NCBI GenBank assembly: GCA_005765155.1
Contig: VCCP01000005.1
Coordinates: 1,488,001 to 1,552,000 of the forward strand
Origin: Zelopaecilomyces penicillatus
Taxonomy: Eukaryota > Ascomycota > Sordariomycetes > Hypocreales > Pseudodiploosporaceae
Direction: 5' to 3'
DNA: 64,000 nucleotides
Shown: positions 44,949 to 55,684 of the stretch, in pieces
How positions within the stretch are numbered: position 1 is the stretch's first letter
Layout of the letters: each line of letters starts with the position of its first letter
Notes under the pieces: generated by a model
What the model saw: only the letters and a program-made list of their open reading frames with translations
Database searches by the model: none
What the model was told of the DNA's origin: nothing
Position numbers and translations under genes: made by a program

Positions 44949-47162
44949 ATGGGAACCGGGAAAAAAGAGGCCACAAGGCGTGTCCGCCAGGGCAAGACTG
45001 GCGATGGCTTGGGCAATGTCAAAGTCAAGGGCGAGAACTTCTATCGGTAAGTTGCTGGTGCTTCCTCGTGCGCCAATCGACGGCGGCCTGGGCAATTTAT
45101 GGTTGCTAACAGCTCGAAGCGATGCGAAGAAGGTCAAGGTCCTCAACATGTACAAGGAGGGTAAGGCGCAGCGAAATGCAGACGGCAAGATTACCAAGGC
45201 TGCGATCTACCAGTCAAGGGATATTCCCAGTGCCCGCATCGAGCCGAACCGTAAATGGTTTACCAATACCCGAGTTGTCTCACAAGACACACTGGCTGCC
45301 TTCCGTGAGGCCATGGAGGAGAAGGCAAAGGACCCCTACCAGGTTCTTCTCAAGACCAACAAGATCCCCATGAGCTTGATTCAAGACGGCGGTAAGGACA
45401 CCACCAATGGCGTCAAGCAGCACAAGGCCAAGATGACCATTGAGACGTCTCCATTCTCCGGCGTCTTCGGACCCAAGGCCCAGCGCAATCGTGTCAAGCT
45501 CGGCGTCAGCTCCCTTGCTGATATGGCCGACGACACGGAGAAGAGCATGGACACCTACACGGAGCGTGTCGAGCAAGCCAGGTTGCTGAGTGGCAATTCT
45601 GGTGAAGACGATGATGGACACAAGCCACTCACAATGGCTATTGAGCCTGTCTTCGATAAGGGCCAAAGCAAGAGAATTTGGAACGAACTCTACAAGGTCA
45701 TTGACTCATCCGATGTTGTCATTCATGTTCTGGACGCCCGAGACCCCATCGGAACTCGTTGCAGGAGTGTCGAGAAATATCTTAAGGAGGAGGCCCCTCA
45801 TAAGCATTTGATTTTTGTTCTCAACAAGTGCGACTTGGTTCCCACCAGCGTTTGTGTAAGTGCTACTGATTTTCTATACATCTTCCCTTTCACATCTGTC
45901 CTTTCCTGGACCCCAATGTTCTTTGTCAGGACTCCTTACGTACTTTATGTACTTTACCGTGAAGGTCGTCTGTTAAAACGTTGGGAGAACAAAAGCCTCT
46001 CTCGACCGTCAACGGTGTTATGCCGTTGGCAGATTGGTGCCGTTTTGGACACTATCAAGAGAGAGGCAGTGCGTCTGATGAGTTGAAGCCTTCCTTCGCC
46101 ATTTTTGGGCATCCAACGGAGCTTCTTAGTGATGACACACACATACTACAACAACCCTACATAAAGATTTGCTACGTCGTGTTGAGAAATCGAGATCTAA
46201 CATGATGACAGGCGCAATGGGTGCGAACTCTTTGCAAGGAATATCCCACACTGGCGTTTCACGCAAGCATCACCAACTCTTTTGGCAAGGGATCATTGAT
46301 CCAACTGCTCAGACAATTCTCCGGTCTCCATGCAGATAGGAAGCAAATCTCCGTTGGTCTGATTGGTGGTCCCAACACCGGAAAATCTTCCATCATCAAC
46401 ACGCTTCTGAAGAAAAAGGTCTGCACTGTCGCGCCCATTCCTGGAGAGACAAAGGTGTGGCAGTACGTGAGCTTGATGAAGCGCATTTACCTCATCGACT
46501 GCCCTGGTGTTGTGCCCCCCTCCAGCACAGACACACCCACAGATCTTGTGCTACGTGGTGTTGTTCGTGTTGAAAAGGTGGAGCATCCAGAACAGTACAT
46601 GGACGCTTTGCTGAGCAAGGTCAAGAAGCATCACATGGAGAAGACATACGATCTGAGGGGCTGGGAAACCGGCACAGAACTTCTCGATCTCTTGGCAAGA
46701 AAGGGTGGCCGTTTACTTAAAGGTGGAGAGCCTGACCTGGATGGTGTGGCGAAGATTGTTCTCAATGACTTCATGAGAGGTAGAATCCCTTGGTTCACGC
46801 CTGCACCAAAGTCCACGAATCCCGAAGAGGAGGAAGGTAATTTACCTGGACGAACTGGTCGTCTCAACGAGATGCCCAAGAAGCGTACACTTTCTGAAGC
46901 GGTAGAGAATGTCGACGATGCTGCAAAGGAATCTGATGAGGCTGGTGAGTCAGACGATGAAGAGTTTGGCGGGTTTGGCAGTGAGACTGAGGGGGCCTCC
47001 ACAAAGTTCTCCTTTGGGGCAACTAGTGGAGCGGAGAGCGATGAAGAAAGTCAGCCTGCCGACGAGGTATCATCGGAAGGCCAGCCCGCTGAGGTTAAAA
47101 GCCAGGTAAAGGTTGTAAAGTCACCCAAGTCAAACCCACCAAACAAGCGGCGAAAGAGGTGA
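44949..47162 (+). CDS. NOG2: Nucleolar GTP-binding protein 2 (ribosome assembly)
   Basis: Exons 44949-45046, 45120-45855 and 46212-47162 give 594 residues. It is a circularly permuted YlqF-type GTPase: DARDPIGTR and NKCDLVPTS (G4, near residue 267) precede GGPNTGKSS (G1, near 330) and DCPGVVPP (G3). The N-terminal NGP1NT region contains NMYKEGKAQRNADGKI and RKWFTNTRVVSQ. The C-terminus is acidic and then Lys/Arg-rich. Nog2 docks on pre-60S particles in the nucleolus before export. Intron 2 (45856-46211, 356 nt) is several times the usual length here and can fold extensively; in yeast the NOG2 intron hosts the H/ACA snoRNA snR191. Confidence 0.94.
45995..46137 (+). ncRNA. Candidate H/ACA-like RNA in NOG2 intron 2
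   Basis: Two possible hairpins are visible. In the first, 45995-46003 pairs perfectly with 46059-46067, enclosing a smaller stem of 46010-46015 with 46023-46028. In the second, 46085-46089 pairs with 46121-46125 and 46098-46100 pairs with 46108-46110, leaving an internal pocket on both sides. An ACA triplet (46135-46137) lies 14 bases after that pocket, the spacing expected for H/ACA RNAs. A proper H box (ANANNA) was not found in the hinge, and no guide matching rRNA could be verified, so this rests mainly on the yeast precedent. Confidence 0.35.
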
Positions 47163-47209
47163 AATGATAAATATGACTGGCAAGGTCGGTCTGTGGGGGA
47201 GATGAATCA

Positions 47210-47620
47210 AACAAAGGTACCCCAAGGATTTGTGCCTTCCCGACTCTCTCCAGTTGGATGACTGTTGCATGTTGTGGACACACAGCATTTGGATGATCCC
47301 CGGGCAGCAGTGGAAGTAGAGAGGCCGCCCAGCGTCTTGGGCATCAAACAGCCTGCGCATGTCCTCTCTCTTCGAATATGGGCATGTCTCTCCGAGACGC
47401 CATACATTGAGGTTGCCGCAAAAGCCGACTTGGCAGGACCCTGAAGTTCTTGGCAAGTTTGTTCTGTGGCGTTTTCTCAGCTAGCCAGCCGATTGATCCA
47501 TTTAGCGATTGTCGCCTTTGGTCCATTGATGAGCTTCTGCGGCCCATGTGTGGTTGAAAGTGACCTGTCACACTGACGCCTCTCCACGCCCAAGGGTTCA
47601 CGATGTGATGACGGATTGGG
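47210..47620 (-). pseudogene. Possible degraded Cys-rich protein gene
   Basis: On the minus strand one frame reads CQVGFCGNLNVWRLGETC and then CPYSKREDMRRLFDAQDAG and LYFHCCPGI, with a C-rich third codon position. A second frame upstream is open to about 47620. No single frame with start and stop joins them and no family was recognised. It may be a relic or simply chance. Confidence 0.2.
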
Positions 47621-48248
47621 GAGAAGGAGGTCTGTAAAAAGACGTCATCGGCGAACGCTAGTTTAAATGGAGACTATGCTGGCCCGTATTGGGGATGCTA
47701 TCCAGCAACAATGGCAGGATGTGGGATGCATGTCTACGATGAGCGATCAATCGGAACATGACCGCCATGTTAGCGTCGCCCAACCTTTTCCCAGTCTTGC
47801 TGTGTAACTGTGACTACCACGGCAGCTTGACTTGATGAGAAATAGTCCGAGATTTTAGGTAGAATTGCAAAAAAATATACCCCGCAAATTCAACTTGCCG
47901 ATCCTTCACCGAAGTGTGCACTTCGTAAAAGAGTCCTTGATAGCTTTTAGAGTAGTAGTATGACTGGCTAGATTCGACAACCTTGCTGTGCATTCGCCAC
48001 CAAATATGACCACTCTGCGAGGCTCTGAAGTGATGATTGACATGTTGCAGGCAAGAGTAACTCTACGCGGTAAATACATGCAGCTGCTGTGTTCCTGTAA
48101 AATAGAATTGGCGCCACCAATGCCAAAAGGGCCCGCGTATTTCAGAATTGGATCTGTCTTGGAGAGAAGCGTTACGCCAAAGCTTATTGAAACGCATATT
48201 TAGTAGGAGGCGCAGCATCTTCAGCTCCGGCCAGCAGCCTGAAGAAGC

Positions 48249-48272
48249 GAGAGAGAGAGAGAGAGAGAGAGA
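48249..48272. repeat. GA dinucleotide microsatellite
   Basis: Twelve uninterrupted ga units in non-coding sequence. Confidence 0.9.
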
Positions 48273-49552
48273 AACCTGTCGTCACTTACCTAAAGATTTA
48301 CTGTACGGTATCCAAAGATGGGACCAAATGGGCTCCTGTTGTGGTACAAAGTGTGGGATCGAATACGGCTAAGCGGATCGTCGCTCAACTACCACCAGGT
48401 AGTGTCAGTGTGTCACAGTACTACCTACTCTACGTAGGAGATTCGATCGGGTGGTCGGGCTGTTCTTGTGCCGCCAAAAAAAAAAAAGGCTCGGGTTTGG
48501 ATTGGATTGGAGGTATGCGGGTTGCTTGGTTTGGGTAGATGTGGAATGTGAGTTACTAGTAGGATTTGTTCGTATCCGTAGCGACGCGTGAAAAGGACGA
48601 TCTAATTCCTCCACTTTGCCTGATTGAAGAACTTGGTTTAAGCTATACTTGGAGTTTGCTTTACATCTATCTACCAATTGATGTGCTAGCGATATGTCAT
48701 AACTTCTGCTTACCTCGTTGCTGTGCCAAGCAGAACTGTGCCCACCCAACAACCAACACCAAATCACCTACCTAACGACCAATTCACTCACCCACACTAC
48801 ACTCGGATGACATCGAGCCATTCCATCAGAGTAGCAGTGCGAACGACGATCTTATCGGCCTACACCATTCATACCCTTGTCTCTAGTTTGCCTGCTGTAC
48901 TACCCCCCAATTCCCCAATTGGTGTAAGCTTTTATCTGCTGTCTCATTGCCACCTTGGGGGCATTTGGCCATCACTATTCTTTTTGTGTCCCTCTGTGAA
49001 GCTTTGGCAGGTATTAGCTTTTAGATGAAGGTCGATAAAAAAGTGGATACCAGCCGGATTGGACATCTTAGTAGTTTTCTTTAACACCCCCCGGTGTAGT
49101 TAAACCGACGTTGTTGTGCATTTGACTTTTTTCTTCTTTTCTCGTATTCTTCAAGCCGTGATGAGGTCACTGCTGGAGGAGGAAGTAGGATGAGCCGATG
49201 AAGCCGGAGGAGGAGGTGTGGGGGAGGAGCGCGGAGCCTTGTCGACATTTTGGTTTTCTTGCGATGACGCTTGTACATGCCTAAGTGAGTTGGGAGTTTG
49301 ATATGGGTCGGAATTGGACTCGGGTGTTGATGTTGGGGGAATGAAGGTACATGATGGTTTTGTCTATATAATGATAGCGTAGCTCCCACATCTTTCGGAT
49401 ATTTTTGCTTATGCTCATCGGGCATTCATGAAAGCAATCTTTCAAGAATAACCCCAGACAATTATCTACATCTTTTCTTTTACTTTCAAACCATTTACCT
49501 CCATCATATTCATAACCCTTTACATCCCATCACTGGGACAGCTTCCACAAAA

Positions 49553-50667
49553 ATGTTGTCTCCCATCCTTGCACTAGGTTTCAGCGCAGCCTTGACCAAT
49601 GCTGTTGCCATTCGAGGCAGTGAGTGCTCGTTTCACCTCACTGCTGGTGGAGCCATCACTGGTCCCGTTGGAGAGATATCCAGTGGCCAGGTCCGGGCTG
49701 GCAAGGTGTCATCCACTACCTTTAACATCAAAGGGGATGAGGTGTGGGATGATAAGGGCAAAGGCTGCTGGTGGACTCGTAAGTTTCTCTTTGTTTCCTT
49801 TTAGCTTTTCACTGTGGAGGCAACCTTCTTCTTCTCTCTTCTTGATGGTGTGTTTAAGTATGAAGAATCCCTGGCTAACGTATGGATTGGCTGGTTGAAG
49901 CTCCTACTTATGTGTTGCAATGCGATGTCAACCAAGACCCGGACAATGGCTTCAACATTGGATGTGACGGGGTAGTTTCATACAGAGGGCAAACTACATT
50001 CTTCGAATGCCAAACTGGGGAAGATGGACAGTACAATCTTTACCTTCACGACGGCCAGGGACAGAACTGTGGCAAAGTCACACTCAAAGCAGACAGCTGC
50101 CACAAGGACTGCCCGCCACCACCACCACCACCACCATCTCCTCCTCCTCCTCCTCCTCCCACTCCCAGTCCTCCTCCATCCAAATGCCCCGATGATCTCA
50201 AGGGACCGTACGAGTTCCCCCATCTAATCGTCCCCGTCGACAAGTCCAAGCCCGACATGGCCCACGGCACATCCTACTTTGGCGAAATCTCCACTCAAAT
50301 GTCCTCCATCTTCAACTTTGACATCCCCCCCGCCGACAAGGGCAAGAAATGCAGCCTCGTCTTCCTCCTGCCCAGGAAGGAAACCCTCGAGACCTCTGAC
50401 TTTACCCTCTCAGGTTCTGGCCAGCTGAGCTTCACGTGGCTCAAGGAAGTGGCCAACAAGGGCACCACATACAACAACCAGCCTGGCAAGTCCAAGGACC
50501 TCGGCAGCTATACCGTCTCGCCTGGTAACAAATACGAGATTGCGATGTTTGATTGCCCTGCTGGACAGACTATTGCCTTTGAGATGACATCTGCTGGAGA
50601 TACGGCGTTGAGGTTCTTCCAGGATTATAACCCCTGTCCAATTGGACTGTACATCAAGAAGCACTAA
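49553..50667 (+). CDS. Secreted But2-type surface protein with Pro hinge
   Basis: Exons 49553-49778 and 49901-50667 give 330 residues. A signal peptide (ILALGFSAALTNAVA) is followed by an N-terminal module (ECSFHLTAGGAITGPVGEIS, later FNIGCDGVVSYRG) seen in fungal wall or secreted glycoproteins. A proline-rich hinge follows at about residues 150-170, encoded by cca/cct repeats. The C-terminal half (PYEFPHLIVPVDKSKP to FDCPAGQTIAFEM) matches the But2 C-terminal domain found in many secreted fungal proteins. The join W-T-P-P-T restores the usual motif of the N-terminal module. The molecular function is unknown; a structural or adhesive role at the wall is inferred. Confidence 0.8.
50118..50170 (+). 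repeat. cca/cct triplet repeats coding the Pro hinge
   Basis: Consecutive cca and cct triplets inside the But2-type gene encode a nearly pure proline stretch. Confidence 0.85.
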
Positions 50668-51728
50668 GTGAGCGGAGGAGAGAGAGAAGGCAGTGAAAGG
50701 AACGACTATTAGGAAGAATGTCTTTTTTGGGGCGGAAATTTTGATGACTACGGATTGGATATAATACAACGACTCGCTGCCTCGCACAAATGATGCAACA
50801 AATTGGGTCTATGAGGTTGGGAAAGGGGAAACATAATTGGGAATAATGACAACACGATATTACTGTACTAATGCAAACAACCTATATAACACACTCGCTT
50901 GATATCCAATAAAAACTTGATTCTTCACATGCAAAATCCACAAACCTGCAAACGCGCTGCGTGCATACAGATTCTCAGAAACTTCTCAGATCCGACAGGT
51001 GGCAAAACCCTCAGTCGGCAGAACTGACACTGCCAAAGTCACCCCTCACCCCCCTTTTCCCCCCTCGTGCAGGCCTACTAAGACCTCATTTTTACTGCAG
51101 CATCACCTCTTGATACATCTCATAGAACCCAATATGGACAGAGAATATGAGTAGTTCATGTTGCGAAACTCTTGCACAGGGGATATCTTGTCTAGTGCTC
51201 ATCCTATCTCCAAGTTCGAGGGGGGGCGATAAGAGAGGCAGCTAGACCAGGCTTCACTTCACCCAGCCTCCCCCGACAGCCAATGTCAGGCCACGCTCTG
51301 GTGGAGCCCAGCAGCGATAGCCTCATCCCAGCCTCCTCCTTTGTCCTTTCTGCATCTTGCCCCGATGTATTGTTCGTTCCAGAGGGGGCTGGAAGAGGCG
51401 CAGATATGGCGGCCTCGTATCAGTCCCCGATGGGAACTTGGTACAAGATGAACTCCAACCGCTTTCATCTGCCCCCAGATTCACAGGTGCAGAACCTTCA
51501 ATTGGACCTTCCCCTCTTAATTACATATATCTCGTCTCGTCTTCTTCTTTGACACAACAGTCAATCTCATCCGTTGCGGCACTAGTTTCGTATCGTTTTC
51601 AATTCTACGAAGACTTTTGAGACAGACTGTTACCCAATCTTGTTCTCAATCACAATCACAATTCCAATCCCAAGTGCCTCCTCTTACTTCTTTACTTTCC
51701 ATCTCTTGTTTTTGGCCATATTGCGCAA
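50668..51728. other. Intergenic, 1.06 kb
   Basis: 3' flank of the But2-type gene and promoter of the next gene. A pyrimidine-rich stretch lies near 51540-51720. No gene is supported. Confidence 0.5.
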
Positions 51729-52936
51729 ATGGTTGCAACGTCAAAGTCCTCAGCCATGGCTGCAACAACCAACCAGGGACCTCCAGCTGGGGACCTTTAC
51801 CCCAATCAGTTTTACCCAATGGACTATTTCCCAATGGTAGGCTTGGTTCTCACAACTTCTCATTCTCTTTTCTCTCTGACGACTTCTGACAATGGTCACA
51901 GTATCCCGAGAACTATCAAGCGTCCACGCACACCGACTTGGACTTGGAAATCGACATGCGGCAGCGATTGATTTACGGCTCTCTTTAGGGTGAGAATTGG
52001 CCCTTGATATACTCACCATCTTCATCTGCCTACTTTCTGCTATTCATGTTGATTGGGTCACATTAACTCAATGGTTTTACAGGAGGAGTGCCCCCTTTAT
52101 CATGCATGCCTGCCTACATGAATTCCCCAATGGGAGTTGGCTATCCGGTTCCATATCACCCTATGATGACACCATTGCCGATTATGCCGCCGTATAATTC
52201 AATGCCTTATTATGATCAGGTTCTACAGCCGGGCCCACCTCCTTCACGAAAAGGCAAGGAATTGTCCAAGACGAGCCGACAAACCAAGCCGGTGAATCCA
52301 TTGGCGGCACAGCGTCCGTCCAAGGTGACTAAACCCAGCGCTCACTCTCAGTCACACGTATCAGGTACACCCCCTGCTCCTCAGTCTTTGAGCAAGGCAA
52401 AGACTAGAGCGGCCCATCTTGGGCTCAAGACCAAGACGTCGAATCTATCAGTCGAGGAGCTTGGCCGAAAACCGTCGCCCCCTGAGTGGAGCGAGTTGGC
52501 CAAACCCCCCTTGCCCCCGTCGACATCTGACCTCCTTAAGATGAACAAAAATGTTGGGTGGCAGATCAAGGTGGCGCGGCATCTTGCTTACACTGGCGTC
52601 CACGGCCCCTATGAAGTTGGTGATTTCCAATGCGAAATCCACGCGGGGACCGGGGAGGTCATCAAAGTCGGTGTGAGGAACTTTGACGAAGGGCAGGGCT
52701 ACAACTGGAGGAGCATGTGTAACCCTCGATTTCGTCTCCCGGAGAGAGACTATAACGAGCCGCTTTGTGGCAGACCCGTTAAAGAAATCGGTGACGCCTT
52801 TGGAGGATTCTGGGGGAAAAGGGCATATGTGGCTCCTCCCACTTTTGTTCCCAGCGCCGACAGAAACGCGCAATTCATGGGCACTGTTGAGGAAAAGTCT
52901 GCCTTGAAGCCTGGATGTGATCCTATGTGGTCATAA
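51729..52936 (+). CDS. Hypothetical Tyr/Pro/Met-rich protein, in-frame TAG
   Basis: Model: exons 51729-51836, 51902-51989 and 52083-52936, 349 codons before the stop. Exons 1 and 3 share a Tyr/Pro/Met-rich composition (LYPNQFYPMDYFPM and YPVPYHPMMTPLPIMPPYN). The C-terminal 150 residues look globular (WQIKVARHLAYTGVHGPYEV, FDEGQGYNWRSMCNPRFRLP), with no family recognised. Exon 2 keeps the phase between exons 1 and 3 but its codon 65 in the model (51986-51988) is TAG, two bases before the GTGAGA donor. Skipping exon 2 breaks the frame, and no alternative splice choice I found avoids the stop. Translation may instead start in exon 3, or the stop may be edited, or the allele may be broken. Confidence 0.55.
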
Positions 52937-53675
52937 TGGCCACAACCTTGTCGGGGAGTGAAGTCTGGGCAAGATTCATCATCCCCTAACTATGAGGTTC
53001 GAATCACGTCGCTTTCGCGGTGTGAACAAAACAGCAGGGCTTCTTCCCTTTCTGTCTTTGATTTATTCCATCATTGATGGCAAAGGTTCCTGGGATCTAA
53101 GGATTGATAGGGCAATGGGTGGGTCTTTTTATTCTTTGTATAACATTGGCCCTTGTATCTAATGGCAACATCGAGAGGCACGGATGTTGCGAAGCAACTG
53201 CATGAAAGCGATGTTGCAAAGGCTGTCTTTTATAGATTGAATAAAGAAGCGGGTTTAATGCGTCAAAGGTTTTGAAAAGCTCATGATGTGAACAGCGCGG
53301 ATGTTGGAATATATTGAGACTCGCTTGATGCAGATGATGGAGGATGTGAAACATGATCACCCATTGCACATGGAAAAGTGAATCATCTCTATGAGCGATG
53401 GCAGAGTGCTGGAACACAGAGACGTCACAGCGCATTTGGGGGCGTTGCAGGCCACTAGAGCTGTGCCTTCAGCGCTGATCTAGATGCCTGGCCTTCAAGG
53501 TTTCACAGCATCATACATCTAGCCGAGACTTGATTGATCTTATCTACGCGATATTTTTTTTCGTTCCTCTCAGCCTATTGACTCTGCTACAAAACATAGT
53601 TCCCTACCAAACTCTACTACACTGCACCGTTATTGCCTCACCTAATTTCTCCTTTTTACCTTTAAAATACTAAAC
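52937..53675. other. Intergenic
   Basis: Flanks of two plus-strand genes. It contains a ggttcgaatc string that resembles a tRNA T-loop, but no tRNA fold can be made around it. No gene is supported. Confidence 0.5.
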
Positions 53676-54322
53676 ATGGGCTCTTCTTCATCAAAAGCTG
53701 CGCGCGGTGCGACAGGGGCAGCTCGAAAATTCCCGACTCGAGCTCCAGGAACTGCAGTGCCTCCGCAAGCTGCCTCGAGGACCAAACCGAGTCGCGCTCC
53801 TCGAACAGACGCTCCCAAGGATGATGGTAAGCTATTTTGACCTTGGATACAATCTCTTTCTTTAAATCAAGACTGACGCAGCCTCTGCCTATTATAGCTG
53901 TCCGTACTGACGCCATCGATCCCGACATGACACCAGGCGACTTTTCTCGACGCCTTCAACAAATGGGCGTTGCGCAACCCAATCCAACCTACTCGCCGTC
54001 ATCCACCGCCTCGAACCACCTTTCTCCTGAGGCTTCTATCGCCCCAGCCGGTCCCTTGTTCCCCTCTGCAAAGCACAATGCTACTCTGTCTGTTCTAGAA
54101 TGTCGCAGAGAGCTTCAGCAACGAGCTGATGATGAACTCAAAGCGATCGGGCGAGGCAGTCCCAGGCGATTTATCAACATTAGGACATTAGTTGACGCCT
54201 TCCAGCTGCTCAAGAGAGGTGTGCCGGCAATTGATATTGAGAAGCGGTTCAACCTGGAACCTGGCCTTTTGAGCAAGCTTGGGCGCCCGAGTATCTTGTC
54301 ACATCAATCAAGTGGAAATTAG
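53676..54322 (+). CDS. Small protein, probably N-myristoylated
   Basis: Exons 53676-53826 and 53898-54322 give 191 residues. The N-terminus MGSSSSKAARGATGAARKFP fits the N-myristoylation consensus (Gly2, Ser6), with nearby basic residues that would favour membrane binding. A disordered Pro/Ser-rich middle follows. The C-terminal 70 residues are helical, with RFINIRTLVDAFQLLKRGVP and DIEKRFNLEPGLLSKLG resembling a small helix-turn-helix-like module. Similar proteins exist in other ascomycetes, but I do not know their function. Confidence 0.7.
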
Positions 54323-54597
54323 GGTGTTGTTTGCTTGATGTCAATCAATGCTTCCTATTCTGCTTCCTGCTGCAAATCGTCTCTTTTCCAAAACGCGCAA
54401 AACAAAAAATGCCAACGCCAGGAGTCATAGGACTATCTCTCGAATCCTGATCCGCAAATATACGCCCCATACGCCGTGTGACTAGCCAACACGTCAATGA
54501 ACTGAGTGGTGCCTGTCCACCAACCTCATTTCTCATCATTCCAAACATCCAGAATTACAAAATTCCACCCAGGGAGACAGCGCCAACGCATTTTGAT

Positions 54598-55684
54598 TTA
54601 CCAAGCTGTATGGCCACCGTCAATGCGGAGATCACTGCCTGTCATGAAGCTGCTGGCATCGCTCAGTAGAAAGATGGCAGCGCCACGGAACTCGTTGGGT
54701 GTGCTGAAGCGGCCGAGCATGTTCTCCTTGGGCCACACATCTTGGCGCTCAGGATAGTCATCGAATAGGTTTCGCAACATCTGTGTTAAGATGTAGCCAG
54801 GGGAGAGTGTATTGACTCGGATGCCGTAGGCTCCCCACTCTGCAGCCAAGCTTCGGCCCAATTGAATGACGCCAGCTTTGGAGGTATTATATGCTCTGTG
54901 GCGATTTGTGTCAGTAACTATTAGTCAGATGCATCGGCTTGTTGGAATTGGGGTCTACTTACGCGGCGTACATGCCCCTATTAGCAACGCTACCACTCAT
55001 GCTGGCAATCATGCAAATGCTTCCTGGCTGCTTCAGGCGAACCATCTGGCGAGCGGCGGCTTGAGCTGTCATGAAAGCACCCGAGATGTTGATGCTCATC
55101 ATGCGATCGACTTCCTCGGCACTGTATTCTAGCGCCGTGCTCTCATAATTGATTCCGGCGGCAGCAATGAGACCATCGAGGCGTCCCTTCTCGTTCGCAA
55201 TACCCTCCATGATTTTGTTCAATTGCGGTACGTTGCGGACATCGGACTGGTGGTAAGTTAAGCTGCTGCCAAGCTGCTCCTTAGCGTGCTTCGCAATGCG
55301 GCAGAAATCAGGATTGTTACTCTCAGTGGGGGGTGGCAGAAGATCAATGCAATGCACTAGAAATTGAATTGTCAGCCAAATGGTCTCCAGTACTTCTTCA
55401 GCAAGGTCCAACCAAGTCTTACCAGTGCCACCAGCCTCAAGCACAGCTTCGGCCTGAACGAGGCCCAATCCGCGGCCACCGCCAGATATAACTACGACCT
55501 TGTCCTTGAGGCTGAACTCCGGCAACAGATGAGTACGGCTTCCTGTTTCTTGAGGAGTCTTCAATGGTTTGGTCGTATGGAGAGTTCGAGCAGAGGCGGC
55601 TGTCAATATACTATGGCGCGTTGAATGTCTAATGGCAATGGACTGTCTTGTGAGAAGCCTCAGGGCGGGGGCGAATCGAGACAT
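54598..55684 (-). CDS. Short-chain dehydrogenase/reductase, mitochondrial-type N-terminus
   Basis: Exons 55684-55423, 55356-54963 and 54895-54598 give 317 residues. The first 40 residues are Arg/Ser/Thr-rich without acids (RLLTRQSIAIRHSTRHSIL) and look like a mitochondrial presequence. The cofactor motif is SGGGRGLGL; later come the Ser region SICMIASMSGS and the catalytic YNTSK, whose Tyr begins exon 3. The C-terminus GSDLRIDGGHTAW is typical of classical SDRs of the polyol/ketose reductase group (arabinitol or sorbose type), but the substrate is uncertain. Intron 1 (55357-55422) is 66 nt, a multiple of three without a stop, so its retention would insert 22 residues into the nucleotide-binding region. 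Confidence 0.88.

Larger units (their letters stand above)
47163..49552. other. Intergenic, 2.4 kb
   Basis: No intact gene is supported. The left part (about 47210-47620) has coding-like minus-strand frames. A GA microsatellite and an A-run (about 48475-48487) follow. The pyrimidine-rich leader of the But2-type gene occupies the right end. Confidence 0.5.

Noticed and set aside
45856..46086. Read-through of the NOG2 frame into intron 2
   Set aside because: The extension is not conserved-looking, and splicing at 45855/46212 restores the family motif.
52996..53005. ggttcgaatc string resembling a tRNA T-loop
   Set aside because: The flanking bases do not form a T-stem, and no D-arm, anticodon arm or acceptor stem can be drawn around it.
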